A stretch of DNA of 64,000 nucleotides from the NCBI RefSeq assembly GCF_000336775.1, contig NZ_AOLJ01000011.1, forward strand, positions 560,937 through 624,936, written 5' to 3'. Position 1 is the stretch's first letter; each line of letters begins with the position of its first letter. This DNA is from Haloferax gibbonsii ATCC 33959 (GTDB lineage Archaea > Halobacteriota > Halobacteria > Halobacteriales > Haloferacaceae). The notes beneath the pieces are model-generated. The model made no database searches and was not told where the DNA came from. It saw nothing but the letters and a program-made list of their open reading frames with translations. The position numbers were made by a program, and so were the translations under genes. This document shows positions 40,183-48,909 of this stretch, piece by piece.

Positions 40183-41225
40183 AGGATGACCAGCTCCTCT
40201 TCTATTGCATCGGGGTCCAGCCCGGCCTCGCGGCCGCGGGCGATGGCCCGGATGTTGTCGACCTCGCGCTCCTTGGCGAGGATGTACGAGACGATTGGCG
40301 TGACGGAAAGCGGGAACACGTAACCGAGCGTGTCCGCGTACTCCAAGAGCGCCGCGTCGAGGGCGCGCTCGAAGCCGATGAGGCTGTCGGCCTCTTCGAG
40401 GTCCGAAAGGGCCGTCGAGAGGCGGTCGCCGTACCGGCTGTCACGAATCTTCGACACCAGCTCGTCCGGGCTGGTCGCCAGCGACGCGAGCTCCGACGCG
40501 CGGAACAGCGTGCCGCCCTCGATGAAGTAGTCGACGGGGTCGAGGTCGGCACCGCTGCGAGCGATGCGGAGCGCGTTGCGAGCGTTTCGGAAGTCGATTT
40601 CGGCTTCGAGGAACTCGCGGTACTGCTTTGCCTCTTCGCCGACGACCAGACCCTCGAGCAGCTGCTCGTAGAAGGCGCGGTCGACCGCGTTCTCCAGGGG
40701 GACGAGGACGCCGACTTCCTCGTACTCCTCGTAGGCGGCCGCGAGGCCGTCGCCGAAGATGGTACCGGAGAGGATGTTGACGACCTCCTCCATCTCGCCT
40801 GCGTCGAGCAGCCGCGAGAAGAGCCGGTCGTCGAACTCGCCGGCGCGGATGAGATCGGATTCGACCTCCTCGCGAGATGCGCCGGAGTAAATGCCGCGGA
40901 TAATCGTCTTCACGTTCCACGCGTCGAACTTCCGGAGGTACCGCGCGATGAGGTCGTAGAGGCGGCCGTCTGCCCAGTCGAGGATATCGTTGAACTGCTT
41001 CGCCAGATTCTGGTTCAGCGCGTACTCGATGAGGTCGACGCCGGAAAAACGGCTGCCGAGCGCGTTGACCTCGGTTTCGTACTCCGATTCCTCCATGAAC
41101 CGAGCGATTTCGGCCGGTCCCATGCGGACCAGTTTGCGGTACTCCTCGTCGCCGAACAGGGCACTACGTCGCGCTCGAACGCGAGCGATGACGTATTCGG
41201 GATTCGAGCCGCCTGTAGTGCTCAT
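40179..41225 (-). CDS. atpC: A-type ATP synthase subunit C (d-type, rotor connector)
   Basis: Funnel-shaped subunit joining the central stalk to the membrane c ring, 348 residues. The largely helical sequence includes NPEYVIARVRARRSALFGDEEYRKLVRM at the start and FPLSVTPIVSYILAKEREVDNIRAIARGREAGL at the end, the most conserved family block. It overlaps both atpE and atpF by 4 bp, showing translational coupling. Confidence 0.96.
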   Translation of the reverse strand: MSTTGGSNPEYVIARVRARRSALFGDEEYRKLVRMGPAEIARFMEESEYETEVNALGSRFSGVDLIEYALNQNLAKQFNDILDWADGRLYDLIARYLRKFDAWNVKTIIRGIYSGASREEVESDLIRAGEFDDRLFSRLLDAGEMEEVVNILSGTIFGDGLAAAYEEYEEVGVLVPLENAVDRAFYEQLLEGLVVGEEAKQYREFLEAEIDFRNARNALRIARSGADLDPVDYFIEGGTLFRASELASLATSPDELVSKIRDSRYGDRLSTALSDLEEADSLIGFERALDAALLEYADTLGYVFPLSVTPIVSYILAKEREVDNIRAIARGREAGLDPDAIEEELVIL

Positions 41226-41806
41226 TGGTCGTCGAACAGTCGCGCACTCACTTCCTTCAGATTGTCCTCCCAGACTGTGTCGAGGACCGAGTCGAAGGTG
41301 TTGTTCACCCGGACGCGCGAGTTCGAGCCCTCGACCACGACGCCACCGAGGCAGTCGCGCTCGCCGGCGAACTCGTAGCCGTCGTAGTCTTCGAGGATGC
41401 TCGAAAGCAGGTCCTCGTCGTCGGCACGGCCGTAGACGGAGACTTCGTCTTCGTCTTCGAACTCGACCGACGCCGCGTCGAGCAGCGAGCGGGTGAGCTC
41501 TTCGCGACGGTCGCCTTCCAGCTCGGCGAGCTCGCTTTCGACCTGCTCGCGGACGCGCTGGAGCACGTCACGACGGGCGCTGAGTCGAGCCTGCTTGGCT
41601 TCGAGTTTCGCGCTGGAGAGCGCCTGTTCGCGCTCCCGTTCGAGTTGTTGCTCGACGTCCGCCTTCCGCGATTCGAGGAGTTCTTCGGCGTCGGCCTCGG
41701 CCTCGGCGACGATTTCGTCCGCCTGATCCTGGCCGTCCTGCCTGATGTCCTCTGCGCGTGCGCGGGCTTCGTCTCGGATGTCCTCAACGACGTTGTCCAA
41801 ACTCAT
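41222..41806 (-). CDS. atpE: A-type ATP synthase subunit E (peripheral stalk)
   Basis: Peripheral-stalk subunit of 194 residues. A long N-terminal coiled coil (about 1-100, ARAEDIRQDGQDQADEIVAEAEADAEELLESRK) pairs with subunit H. The C-terminal globular domain contains GRADDEDLLSSIL and CLGGVVVEGSNSRVRVNNTFDSVLD, the conserved clamp to subunit B. It starts 21 bp after the atpK stop. Confidence 0.95.
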   Translation of the reverse strand: MSLDNVVEDIRDEARARAEDIRQDGQDQADEIVAEAEADAEELLESRKADVEQQLEREREQALSSAKLEAKQARLSARRDVLQRVREQVESELAELEGDRREELTRSLLDAASVEFEDEDEVSVYGRADDEDLLSSILEDYDGYEFAGERDCLGGVVVEGSNSRVRVNNTFDSVLDTVWEDNLKEVSARLFDDQ

Positions 41807-41827
41807 AATGGGAAAGAGAGGGGGTGC

Positions 41828-42085
41828 TTAGGCCGCGAAGACAACGACCAGTGCGAGGATAACGAGGGTCTCGGGGAGAACCGTAAGGACCAGCCCGTTA
41901 ACGAAGAGGTCCTCGTCTTCCGCGATGGCGCCCATCGCAGCGGAACCGATGCCACGCTCCGCATAGCCTGCGGCGAAGGCGGCGATACCGACGGAGAGGG
42001 CCGCCGCAGCGTCGGCGGTGATAGCGGGCGAGGAAGCGGTTTCATTCTGCAGTGCAGTCATGAGGGGTTCAATTGCTTCAATCAT
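41828..42085 (-). CDS. atpK: A-type ATP synthase subunit K (membrane c ring)
   Basis: Rotor-ring proteolipid, 85 residues with two membrane helices. Helix 1 contains AALSVGIAAFAAGYAERGIGSAAMGAI. Helix 2, LVLTVLPETLVILALVVVFA, carries the ion-binding glutamate in LPETLV. It is a single two-helix hairpin, not a multiplied form. The start MIEAIEPLM is 172 bp downstream of atpI, and that gap has a TATA-like box, so the gene may have its own promoter to meet the high copy number of the c subunit. Confidence 0.95.
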   Translation of the reverse strand: MIEAIEPLMTALQNETASSPAITADAAAALSVGIAAFAAGYAERGIGSAAMGAIAEDEDLFVNGLVLTVLPETLVILALVVVFAA

Positions 42086-42140
42086 TGTGTGTTCCTGAGT
42101 ACCGGATTGTCGTCTCCGAACGTCTGCATGTGGCGTCAGC

Positions 42141-42153
42141 CGTATCATAAAGG
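42141..42153 (-). promoter_or_regulatory. Candidate internal promoter before atpK
   Basis: CCTTTATGATACG on the minus strand lies 56-68 bp upstream of the atpK start in the only sizeable gap (171 bp) of an otherwise overlapping operon. Transcription would begin near 42120, leaving a leader of about 35 nt. The operon promoter itself is upstream of atpH. Confidence 0.4.
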
Positions 42154-42256
42154 TTCCCAAAACGTCTGGACGGTCTGTCTACGACGGCGGAATCGTCGTC
42201 ATTGCAAAAGCGGCCGCTCCGAGCGAACGAAGTCAAAGAAGAATCGCCGGAGAGGG

Positions 42257-44467
42257 TTAGTCTTCGGTCGTGAACTCGCGGTCGTACCCGAACGGGTTGT
42301 ACTCGCGGCCGCCGCCCTCGAAGAACTTGTTGAAGAACTCGACGTACTCGAGACGCACGGCCTGTAGGCCGGCGCTCGTGACGCCGAGCGCGAGGACGAC
42401 CAGGTGACCGACGACGAGGACGAGCAGTCCGCCCACGACGCCCGCGGCACCCGTGTGGAAGATGCCGCCGAACAGGACCTCGGTCACTTCGTAGCCGTGG
42501 TAACTCAGCGTTTCACCCGCGCCGAGTGCCGCCACCGCGGCGGAGTCGGGCATCCCGCCGAGCCCGAAGTGCCAGCCGCCGTGGTCGTCGACGTACACGC
42601 CGAAGACGAGCAGGTTGACGGCGAACGCCATCGACGCCTTCGCGATGAGGACCGCGCCGAGACGCGTGTACGACAGGACGTTCGAAAGCGGGGCGGCGAA
42701 CTCGACGAGTTCGGCCAGTTCGGCCATCCCGAGGAGCACCGCGCCGAGGATGTACATCCCGAAGCCGGCCCAGCCGACGATGAACGAGAAGCCGGAGAAG
42801 CCGAGCGGGATGAGCCCGTCAGCCGCGAACGTGGTGAACAGGAACTCCGGCGGCACGCCACCGAGCGCGTCGCTGAAGATCCAGATCCACAGGCCGTTCA
42901 GCATGAGGATCCACGAACCGCTTTCGAGGACTGCGTCCTTCGCGCCGTGGAGTTCGTAGTTCTCGAAGAAGTCGAGGATGTACCCCACGTTGACGTGGAA
43001 GATACCGACGGCGACGCTCACGGTGAGCCAACCGAGGGCCCACTCAGAGGTGGCCGGCGACAGTCCCTTCTCGATGGGCGGGTGCGACATCCCGAGCACG
43101 CCTTCCCAGAAGTACTCGGTGATGAGGTGGAAGCCGAATATCTCGCCGTAGAGGATGCCGAACAACGTCGTGAACAGCCCCGCGGCGATGGTGACGCCAC
43201 CCATGCTCTTGATCGCGCCGTCATCGAACTTCGAGTAGAGGAAGAAGCCGATGGCGGTGTAGATGACACCGTACCCGAGGTCACCGATCATGAACCCGAA
43301 GAACGTCGGGAACGTCAGGAACAGGATGATGGTCGGGTCGAACTCGTAGTAGCTCGGGCGATTGACCGCCTGAACGAGGATTTCGAACGGCTTGACTGCG
43401 CCGCTGTTCTTCTGGACGACCGGCGGGTCGTCGCTGGACATCGAGACGGTTCCGCCGTCGGTGGCGGCGACCGTGCCACCACTCTCGGCGACATCCTCGC
43501 GCGCGTGGTCGTGCCCGTCACGCGAGAACTCGGCGCGTTCGAGCTCCTCGACCGCGACGTGCTCGCCGACCTCGTCTTTGAGCGTGCTCGCGAACGTGTT
43601 GTACCGCTCGCTCGGAATCCAGCCCTCGGCGACGAAGGCGTTCTCCGTCGTCGCGAACGAGAGCGGTGCTTCCGTCTTCTGGACGTCGATTGCGAGGCGC
43701 TCTTCGGCGGCGAGGAGGAACTCGCCCTCCTCGACGGCGATGTCGTGAAGCTCGGACTCGACGGTCTCGAGCTTCGACTCGATTTCGCGCTTCTGCTGTT
43801 CGAGGTTGCGGATGTGCTCTTCGGGGCTTCCCGAGGCGTCCGGGACTTCGAGCGTGGCGAACTCGACGCCGACGAGCGCGTCGGCGAGCGCCATCTCGTC
43901 GGCACCGTCGACCGGGCGGCCGAAGATGGCGTGCGTTCGCTCGCCCGAGAAGATCTCGTAAGCGTTGATCTCGTCGGCGTCGACGACGGCGCGCTCGACG
44001 GGTTCGACCTTCCCCTGTCCGACGACGACCTGCAGCGTCTCGTACCCCGAAAGCAGGTCGAGGTCGAGCCCGAGGTCGACGAACGGCTCCATCGCGTCGA
44101 TTTCTTCGTCCACCGCGCGGAGCTCGTTTTCGAGCTCTGAGCGGCGGTCGTCCAGTTCGTTGACCTCGGCTCGAATCTCTTCGAGGGGCTCGCCGAGCGC
44201 GTCGTCGGGGACGATGCGCTGCCGGCCGGAGTCGGTGTCTTCGACCCCGAGGATGCTCTTGAGCGAGCGGACGGTGACGAGCTTGTCGGACGCGCTCTCG
44301 GCGCCTTCGATGGGCGACCCCGTCTCGAATCCGAACTCCTCCTGCCACGAGCCGTCGTATTCGGTGACGTGCAGCAGTCGGAGGTCGTGGACAGCCTCGA
44401 TGACCTCGGGCATGACGCCCTTGGAACCGGTCACCGAGACCTTGCTCATCTGCTCAGGTCTGAGCAT
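42257..44467 (-). CDS. atpI: A-type ATP synthase subunit I (a subunit, stator)
   Basis: Membrane stator with the proton or ion half-channels, 736 residues. The N-terminal cytoplasmic arm (about 1-390) is coiled coil with globular tips; an acidic insert TVSMSSDDPPVVQKNSG precedes the membrane half. About eight helices follow from residue 400 onwards, including IGDLGYGVIYTAIGFFLYS, VGYILDFFENYE and TRLGAVLIAKASMAFAVNLL with the essential arginine (SYTRLGAV). The start MLRPEQMSKVSVTGSKG is preferred, although a second ATG six codons on is possible; it overlaps atpH by 14 bp. Confidence 0.96.
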   Translation of the reverse strand: MLRPEQMSKVSVTGSKGVMPEVIEAVHDLRLLHVTEYDGSWQEEFGFETGSPIEGAESASDKLVTVRSLKSILGVEDTDSGRQRIVPDDALGEPLEEIRAEVNELDDRRSELENELRAVDEEIDAMEPFVDLGLDLDLLSGYETLQVVVGQGKVEPVERAVVDADEINAYEIFSGERTHAIFGRPVDGADEMALADALVGVEFATLEVPDASGSPEEHIRNLEQQKREIESKLETVESELHDIAVEEGEFLLAAEERLAIDVQKTEAPLSFATTENAFVAEGWIPSERYNTFASTLKDEVGEHVAVEELERAEFSRDGHDHAREDVAESGGTVAATDGGTVSMSSDDPPVVQKNSGAVKPFEILVQAVNRPSYYEFDPTIILFLTFPTFFGFMIGDLGYGVIYTAIGFFLYSKFDDGAIKSMGGVTIAAGLFTTLFGILYGEIFGFHLITEYFWEGVLGMSHPPIEKGLSPATSEWALGWLTVSVAVGIFHVNVGYILDFFENYELHGAKDAVLESGSWILMLNGLWIWIFSDALGGVPPEFLFTTFAADGLIPLGFSGFSFIVGWAGFGMYILGAVLLGMAELAELVEFAAPLSNVLSYTRLGAVLIAKASMAFAVNLLVFGVYVDDHGGWHFGLGGMPDSAAVAALGAGETLSYHGYEVTEVLFGGIFHTGAAGVVGGLLVLVVGHLVVLALGVTSAGLQAVRLEYVEFFNKFFEGGGREYNPFGYDREFTTED

Positions 44468-44786
44468 CAACCGCCTCCTCGAATTTGCCGATGGCGAATT
44501 CGACCGCGTCGTCGATGTGGTCTTCCGCCTCGGCAACCAATTCGTCGCGGGCGTCCTCGCCTTCTTCGAGGATGCGTTCCCGCTCCGTCTCTATTTCCGC
44601 GCGTCCCTCCTGTAGACGCTCGGATTCGAGCTCTGCGGCCTCTTCTTCGGCCTCGGAGCGAATCTCATCGGCTTCGCGACGCGCCTCCGCGACGAGCTCC
44701 TCACGTTTGGCCTCGGCCTCTTCAACGATGTCGTCGGCCTCCTGCTCGGCCGTTTTGATTCGTTCGAGAACCTCTTGTCTCGGCAT
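44454..44786 (-). CDS. atpH: A-type ATP synthase subunit H (peripheral stalk)
   Basis: Peripheral-stalk partner of subunit E, 110 residues, almost entirely one Glu/Ala/Arg-rich coiled coil (ERIKTAEQEADDIVEEAEAKREELVAEARREADEI in outline, broken here only by heptad shifts). It is the first gene of the atp operon. The start MPRQEVLERIK lies 30-39 bp downstream of the TATA-like CCTTATACAG at 44816-44825. Confidence 0.93.
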   Translation of the reverse strand: MPRQEVLERIKTAEQEADDIVEEAEAKREELVAEARREADEIRSEAEEEAAELESERLQEGRAEIETERERILEEGEDARDELVAEAEDHIDDAVEFAIGKFEEAVDAQT

Positions 44787-44815
44787 ACTCGTATCACAGG
44801 AACGTTGCACAAGCG

Positions 44816-44825
44816 CTGTATAAGG
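44816..44825 (-). promoter_or_regulatory. Promoter of the atp operon (TATA-like box)
   Basis: CCTTATACAG on the minus strand is the only A/T-rich element before atpH and lies 30-39 bp from its ATG, predicting a leader of about 5-10 nt. The divergent methyltransferase gene begins 118 bp farther on. Confidence 0.5.
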
Positions 44826-44942
44826 TGTTTGCGGAAAGTCTGTGACAGACGCTCGGGGAACGCGGCGGTTTACCCCCCCGTGAACGCCGACCGGCGCGGC
44901 GAATCCGCACCGTTATCATCGGTGAGTCCTAATCCCGGCGCG

Positions 44943-45566
44943 ATGGGAGTCCTCGAAAACAAAGCGCGGGCCCGCCTGTTCTACAAGTACCTCTCGAAGG
45001 TGTACGACCGGGTGAACCCGTTCATCTGGAACGAGGAGATGCGCGACGAGGCGCTGGAGATGCTCGACATCCAGCAGGGCGACCGCGTCCTCGACGTGGG
45101 CTGTGGCACCGGCTTCGGAACCGAGGGACTGCTCCGCTACACCGACGACGTCCACGGCCTCGACCAGAGCATCCACCAGATGCAGAAGGCGTGGGAGAAG
45201 TTCGGCAAGAACGACGAGGTCAGGTTCTATCGCGGGGACGCGGAGCGGCTCCCCTTCGCCGACGACTCCTTCGACGTCATCTGGTCGTCCGGCTCCATCG
45301 AGTACTGGCCGAACCCGGTCACCGCGCTCGAGGAGTTCCGACGCGTGGTGAAGCCGGGGAGCAAAGTCCTCGTCGTCGGTCCCGACGACCCGAAATCCGG
45401 CGTCTTCCAGAAGTTGGCGGACGCCATCATGCTGTTCTACGACGAGGAGGAGGCCGACCGAATGTTCGAGGCCGCCGGCTTCGTCGACATCGAACACCAC
45501 ATCCTCCAGCGCCAGCCCGGCAGTCCGCGGGCCATCGTGACCATCGCGCGCGCACCAGAGGAATAA
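44943..45566 (+). CDS. SAM-dependent class I methyltransferase (possibly quinone methylation)
   Basis: A 207-residue Rossmann-fold methyltransferase. SAM motif I is VLDVGCGTGFGTEG near residue 46; motif II-like FYRGDAERLPFADDSFDVIWSSGSIEYWPNP and the post-motif GSKVLVVGPDDPKS follow. The N-terminal LFYKYLSKVYDRVNPFIWNEEMRDEALE resembles plant and cyanobacterial MPBQ/menaquinone methyltransferases, so a menaquinone methylation role is plausible, but the substrate is an inference. The C-terminus has a short hydrophobic RQPGSPRAIVTIAR. It is divergent from the atp operon. Confidence 0.85.
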   Translation: MGVLENKARARLFYKYLSKVYDRVNPFIWNEEMRDEALEMLDIQQGDRVLDVGCGTGFGTEGLLRYTDDVHGLDQSIHQMQKAWEKFGKNDEVRFYRGDAERLPFADDSFDVIWSSGSIEYWPNPVTALEEFRRVVKPGSKVLVVGPDDPKSGVFQKLADAIMLFYDEEEADRMFEAAGFVDIEHHILQRQPGSPRAIVTIARAPEE

Positions 45567-45615
45567 ATCGCGACCGCCGCGTTCGACTCGGACGCTCGTT
45601 TTCGTCACCCCTGAC

Positions 45616-46098
45616 TCACGACGCGCTCGCTTCGAGCGCCGCGACCGGCGTCTCCCCGTCGAAGACGCGGACGGTTACCGTCGCGCCGAGTTCGATGTCC
45701 GGGTCGTTCGTCCCCGCGAGTTCGAGCGTCGCCGTCTCGCCCGCGGTCCACCGGGAGTCGGCCGCGGCGTTGAACGGACCGGTCGGTCCGGGACGGAACC
45801 CGCTGGCCGAGAAGAACGGCACGGGCGGTTGGTGGGCGAGCGGCTCTCCGTCCACGGAGATTCGAATCGCGAGTGACTCCACGTCGAGTGGCGCGCCCCC
45901 CTCGTGGGTCAGCGACAGCGTGTCGCCCGAGACCGCGAGCGACAGCGCCGTCGGCCGGGTCGGCGTCGGCGAGGAGTCGGCCGCGTCGAACGCCGCCGCG
46001 CCGACGGCGGCCGCGACGACGACCACGAGACCGATGAGGAGCACGCTCCCGAGGAGCACGGACGAGCCGCGAGTCGAGCGGCGGAACTGACGGGACAT
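45616..46098 (-). CDS. Type IV pilin-like secreted protein
   Basis: A 160-residue protein. The N-terminus MSRQFRRSTRGSSVLLGSVLLIGLVVVVAA has a basic leader, a short polar segment and one hydrophobic helix, the haloarchaeal pilin class III signature, with likely prepilin peptidase cleavage just before the hydrophobic run. The rest (about 45-160) is a beta-rich exported domain of the pilin C-terminal type. It lies 39 bp downstream of the secreted coiled-coil protein on the same strand and converges on the methyltransferase. It may be a structural pilin or a minor pilin-like adhesin. Confidence 0.8.
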   Translation of the reverse strand: MSRQFRRSTRGSSVLLGSVLLIGLVVVVAAAVGAAAFDAADSSPTPTRPTALSLAVSGDTLSLTHEGGAPLDVESLAIRISVDGEPLAHQPPVPFFSASGFRPGPTGPFNAAADSRWTAGETATLELAGTNDPDIELGATVTVRVFDGETPVAALEASAS

Positions 46099-46137
46099 CG
46101 AGACGGGGTGGCCCCGTCATGGGATAAGAAGCTCCGG

Positions 46138-47505
46138 TCAGATGACCGCCGGCGGACCGGGCGGTGCGCCCTCCGAACCGACCGACGCGGAACTCGTCGA
46201 CTCGGTCGGCGTCGAGGTCATCATCGCGGCGCTGTCGTTCGCCTCCGCGGTCGTGTTCATGACGAGGTCGGGCATCGGCGTCGGTGAAGTGGTGAGCACG
46301 ACCGCCGAGTTGCCCTTAATCACCGTAATGGTGTAGGGGGACGACGGCGAGACGGTCCAGAGCGTCCCGTCGGTGCCGGTGTGGCCGAGAAGCGTGCTCT
46401 CTTGGCTGGCTTCGAGCCCGATGGTGACGTTCGCGTCTACCGGGTCGTCGCTCCCGCTTTCGTTCAGCTGGATTCGGAGCGGTCCGCCGGGGTAGGTCCG
46501 GTCGACAGTGAGCGCGAGGCCGTCTTTGACCTCGGTCGCGACGGCCCCGGTCGCAATCGAACCGAGGGGGCGGGTCTGCGATTCCTTGAACACCCGCCCG
46601 CTCCCGGCGTCGACGTAGGCGGTCAACTGACCGCGGTCGTAGTTGATTCGCACGCGGTGGCTGTCACCGGCGCTGATGACGTTGGTCCCGTTCTGCGCGG
46701 CGCGGCTCGAGTAGATGGTGGGGTAGCTCTCCGCGACGATGTCGAGCGCCTCCTCGTAGGAGACCGTGCTCTGGTCGCGGTTGCGGAGCCCGGCGCGGTA
46801 GGCCTCGCGGACGTACTCTCCGTCAGCTACGACGCCGAGGACGACGCCCGTCTCGCTCGTTCGGACGGAGAACCGCGCGGCATCGGACTCACCGGTCATG
46901 ACCAAGACGGCGTACTTTCGGACGGGACCGGTGAACGTGTCGAGTTCGCGTTCGAGCGCCGCGAGCCGGCCGGAGTTGATAGAGAAGTCCGGCGTCTCGG
47001 TGGCGAGTTCCCGGAGGGCGACGCGTCGCTCGTTGAGGCCGCGGGCCTCGGCGTCGATTCGCGCGAGTTCGACGAGGAGTTCGCGCGCGGTGAGCTCCCC
47101 CGCGTTGAACTGTTCGACTGCGGAGCGCTGTGCGCTTTGCAGCGCAATCGCGCGCTGCTCGATGCTGTTTATCTCGTCGAGAATGAGCTGTTGGCGGGTG
47201 CTGTCGTCGCCCGCGGACTCGATACGCTCGATCGACGCGCGCGACTGAACCTCGACGCTGGCATCGAGGCCGGCGAAGCCGAGGGACGGGCCGAGGTCGA
47301 CATGGGCGGGCTCGACGGTCGCTCGAACCAGTTGCGACGACGGGATATCGAGGACGTGAATCGTCTCGTTGGACGGGGACTGGACCTGCGCGGGGGCCGG
47401 CTCGTCGAGAGCCGTCGCTTGGGCCGAGCCGTCCGCGGGACCGACCGCGCCGAGAACCGGCGACGCCACCAAGAGCATGACGACGACGAGCGGGAGGGCC
47501 TTCAT
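46138..47505 (-). CDS. Secreted protein with N-terminal coiled coil (DUF7096/DUF7094-like)
   Basis: A 455-residue exported protein. A signal peptide MKALPLVVVMLLVASPVLGA is followed by ETIHVLDIPSSQLVRATVEP, a predicted coiled coil (about 95-180, RQQLILDEINSIEQRAIALQ and NERRVALRELATE), a mixed alpha/beta domain (about 190-330), a beta-sandwich-like domain, and a Ser/Thr-rich tail that may be glycosylated. The DUF names are from memory. No anchor helix is seen at the C-terminus. It is cotranscribed with the pilin-like gene and divergent from the membrane-tethered regulator, suggesting a shared surface function. Confidence 0.75.
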   Translation of the reverse strand: MKALPLVVVMLLVASPVLGAVGPADGSAQATALDEPAPAQVQSPSNETIHVLDIPSSQLVRATVEPAHVDLGPSLGFAGLDASVEVQSRASIERIESAGDDSTRQQLILDEINSIEQRAIALQSAQRSAVEQFNAGELTARELLVELARIDAEARGLNERRVALRELATETPDFSINSGRLAALERELDTFTGPVRKYAVLVMTGESDAARFSVRTSETGVVLGVVADGEYVREAYRAGLRNRDQSTVSYEEALDIVAESYPTIYSSRAAQNGTNVISAGDSHRVRINYDRGQLTAYVDAGSGRVFKESQTRPLGSIATGAVATEVKDGLALTVDRTYPGGPLRIQLNESGSDDPVDANVTIGLEASQESTLLGHTGTDGTLWTVSPSSPYTITVIKGNSAVVLTTSPTPMPDLVMNTTAEANDSAAMMTSTPTESTSSASVGSEGAPPGPPAVI

Positions 47506-47620
47506 CGCCGTGAGGGTACACGGTGCCGGTACTAAAATGACCCTCTTGACGCCGTCGTCCCCACGAGCCACGGGAGTCGGCCTCGGCGGCGTATGACGCT
47601 GTTGAGTCGATGGAAAGCGT

Positions 47621-47638
47621 TTTCATCGCCGGATGAAA
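47621..47638. promoter_or_regulatory. Perfect 7-bp dyad in the membrane-regulator promoter
   Basis: TTTCATCGCCGGATGAAA is an 18-bp inverted repeat (TTTCATC, 4-bp spacer GCCG, GATGAAA). It ends 11 bp before the ATG of the membrane-tethered winged-helix protein, in the 144-bp region divergent with the secreted protein. The position fits an operator overlapping the transcription start, or a 5' leader hairpin. Confidence 0.55.
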
Positions 47639-47649
47639 CGGATTTACGT

Positions 47650-48840
47650 ATGCGGAGCGCCGCCCTCATCGTTGCCCTCCTCACCATCGTCTCCGGCGTC
47701 GCAGTCCCGGCGGCGGCCACAGATATGACTGCGGTTGGCGCTCACGGCGTTGACGCGGCAGTCGACGATTCCGGAGTCGGCGATTTCGGTACCGACTCTC
47801 GCTCGCAAGCGCCCGCCGCCCTCGGCCGCGCACCGCTCGTCACCCAGCAGACGAGTCTCGAACGGTCGCCGCGGACGGAGATATCGATTCGAGTTCGCGA
47901 CGACCGCTCGGCGGACTGGCGCATCGAGATGCGCTACGAGCTCGAGACGCGAAACGAGACCGCGGCGTTCGAAGAGTTCGCACAGGAGTACGAGCAGGGA
48001 ACCACCGACGTCGGCCCCGACGCCGCCTTCTTTCAGCGCGTCAGCCAGACGGCCGCCGAGCAGACCGGTCGGTCGATGACCGTCCGGAACGCGACGACGA
48101 CGGGGTACGTCGAAAACGGGACCGGCGTCCTCGTGTTGAGGTTCACGTGGACGAACTTCGCGGAACAGACCGACGAAGGGCTGCGCGTCGGTGACGCCTT
48201 CTCGGCCGGCGGCGGCGAGACGTGGGTCACCTCCCTGCAGTCGAACCAGAACCTCACGATTCAGACGCCCCCGGGCTACGCCGTCAGCGACACGGACATC
48301 CCGCTGGAGAACAACGCCGTCGTCGCCGAGGGACCGCGGACGTTCGAGTCGACCGAGCAACTAAGCGTGAGTTACGTTTCCACAGGGTCGGACGGAGCCA
48401 TCCCGTGGACGCTCGTCGGTGGCGGTGCCATCGTCTTCTTGGTGCTCGTGGCGGGTGTCGTCCTGTTCACCCGGCGGCGACCGGGCGACGCGGACGCGGT
48501 CGAACCGTCGGCATCGACGCCCACGCGGCGTCAGGAGCCGACGCCGGAACCATCCGACGAACTCGGCACCGACGGAGAGGTTGACGACGACGGCGAAGCA
48601 GGCGAAGCGCCCGACGATGTCGACCTCGACTTACTCTCGGACGAAGAGCGGGTCGAACTCCTCTTGGAACGGAGCGGCGGGCGGATGAAGCAGGCGAACA
48701 TCGTCAAGGAGACCGGCTGGTCCGACGCCAAAGTCTCGCAGCTCCTGTCGGCGATGGCCGACGAGGGGCGCGTCGAGAAACTGCGCCTCGGCCGCGAGAA
48801 CCTCATCTCGCTCCCCGACGAGGACGAAGACGAGGAGTAA
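47650..48840 (+). CDS. Membrane-tethered winged-helix regulator (DUF7345/DUF7343-like)
   Basis: A 396-residue protein with the regulator outside-in: signal peptide (1-24), an exported sensor-like domain (about 70-245, with EISIRVRDDRSADWRIEMRYELE and TFTWTNF-type strands), one membrane helix at 252-274 (WTLVGGGAIVFLVLVAGVVLF) with a positive stop RRRPG, an acidic Pro-rich linker (280-325), and a cytoplasmic winged helix at about 326-390 (LSDEERVELLLERSGGRMKQANIVKETGWSDAKVSQLLSAMADEG). It could transmit a surface signal to DNA directly. The start follows an 18-bp dyad. Confidence 0.82.
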   Translation: MRSAALIVALLTIVSGVAVPAAATDMTAVGAHGVDAAVDDSGVGDFGTDSRSQAPAALGRAPLVTQQTSLERSPRTEISIRVRDDRSADWRIEMRYELETRNETAAFEEFAQEYEQGTTDVGPDAAFFQRVSQTAAEQTGRSMTVRNATTTGYVENGTGVLVLRFTWTNFAEQTDEGLRVGDAFSAGGGETWVTSLQSNQNLTIQTPPGYAVSDTDIPLENNAVVAEGPRTFESTEQLSVSYVSTGSDGAIPWTLVGGGAIVFLVLVAGVVLFTRRRPGDADAVEPSASTPTRRQEPTPEPSDELGTDGEVDDDGEAGEAPDDVDLDLLSDEERVELLLERSGGRMKQANIVKETGWSDAKVSQLLSAMADEGRVEKLRLGRENLISLPDEDEDEE

Positions 48841-48875
48841 TCGGGCGACGGCGTCGCCGACGACCGCGGTGCGAA

Positions 48876-48886
48876 AACGTTTATTC
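48876..48886 (+). promoter_or_regulatory. Promoter of etfBA (TATA-like box)
   Basis: CGTTTATTCTC lies 24-34 bp before the etfB ATG at 48910, implying a leaderless or near-leaderless transcript. Confidence 0.45.
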
Positions 48887-48909
48887 TCCCCGGTCGGTAG
48901 TGAACGTTG

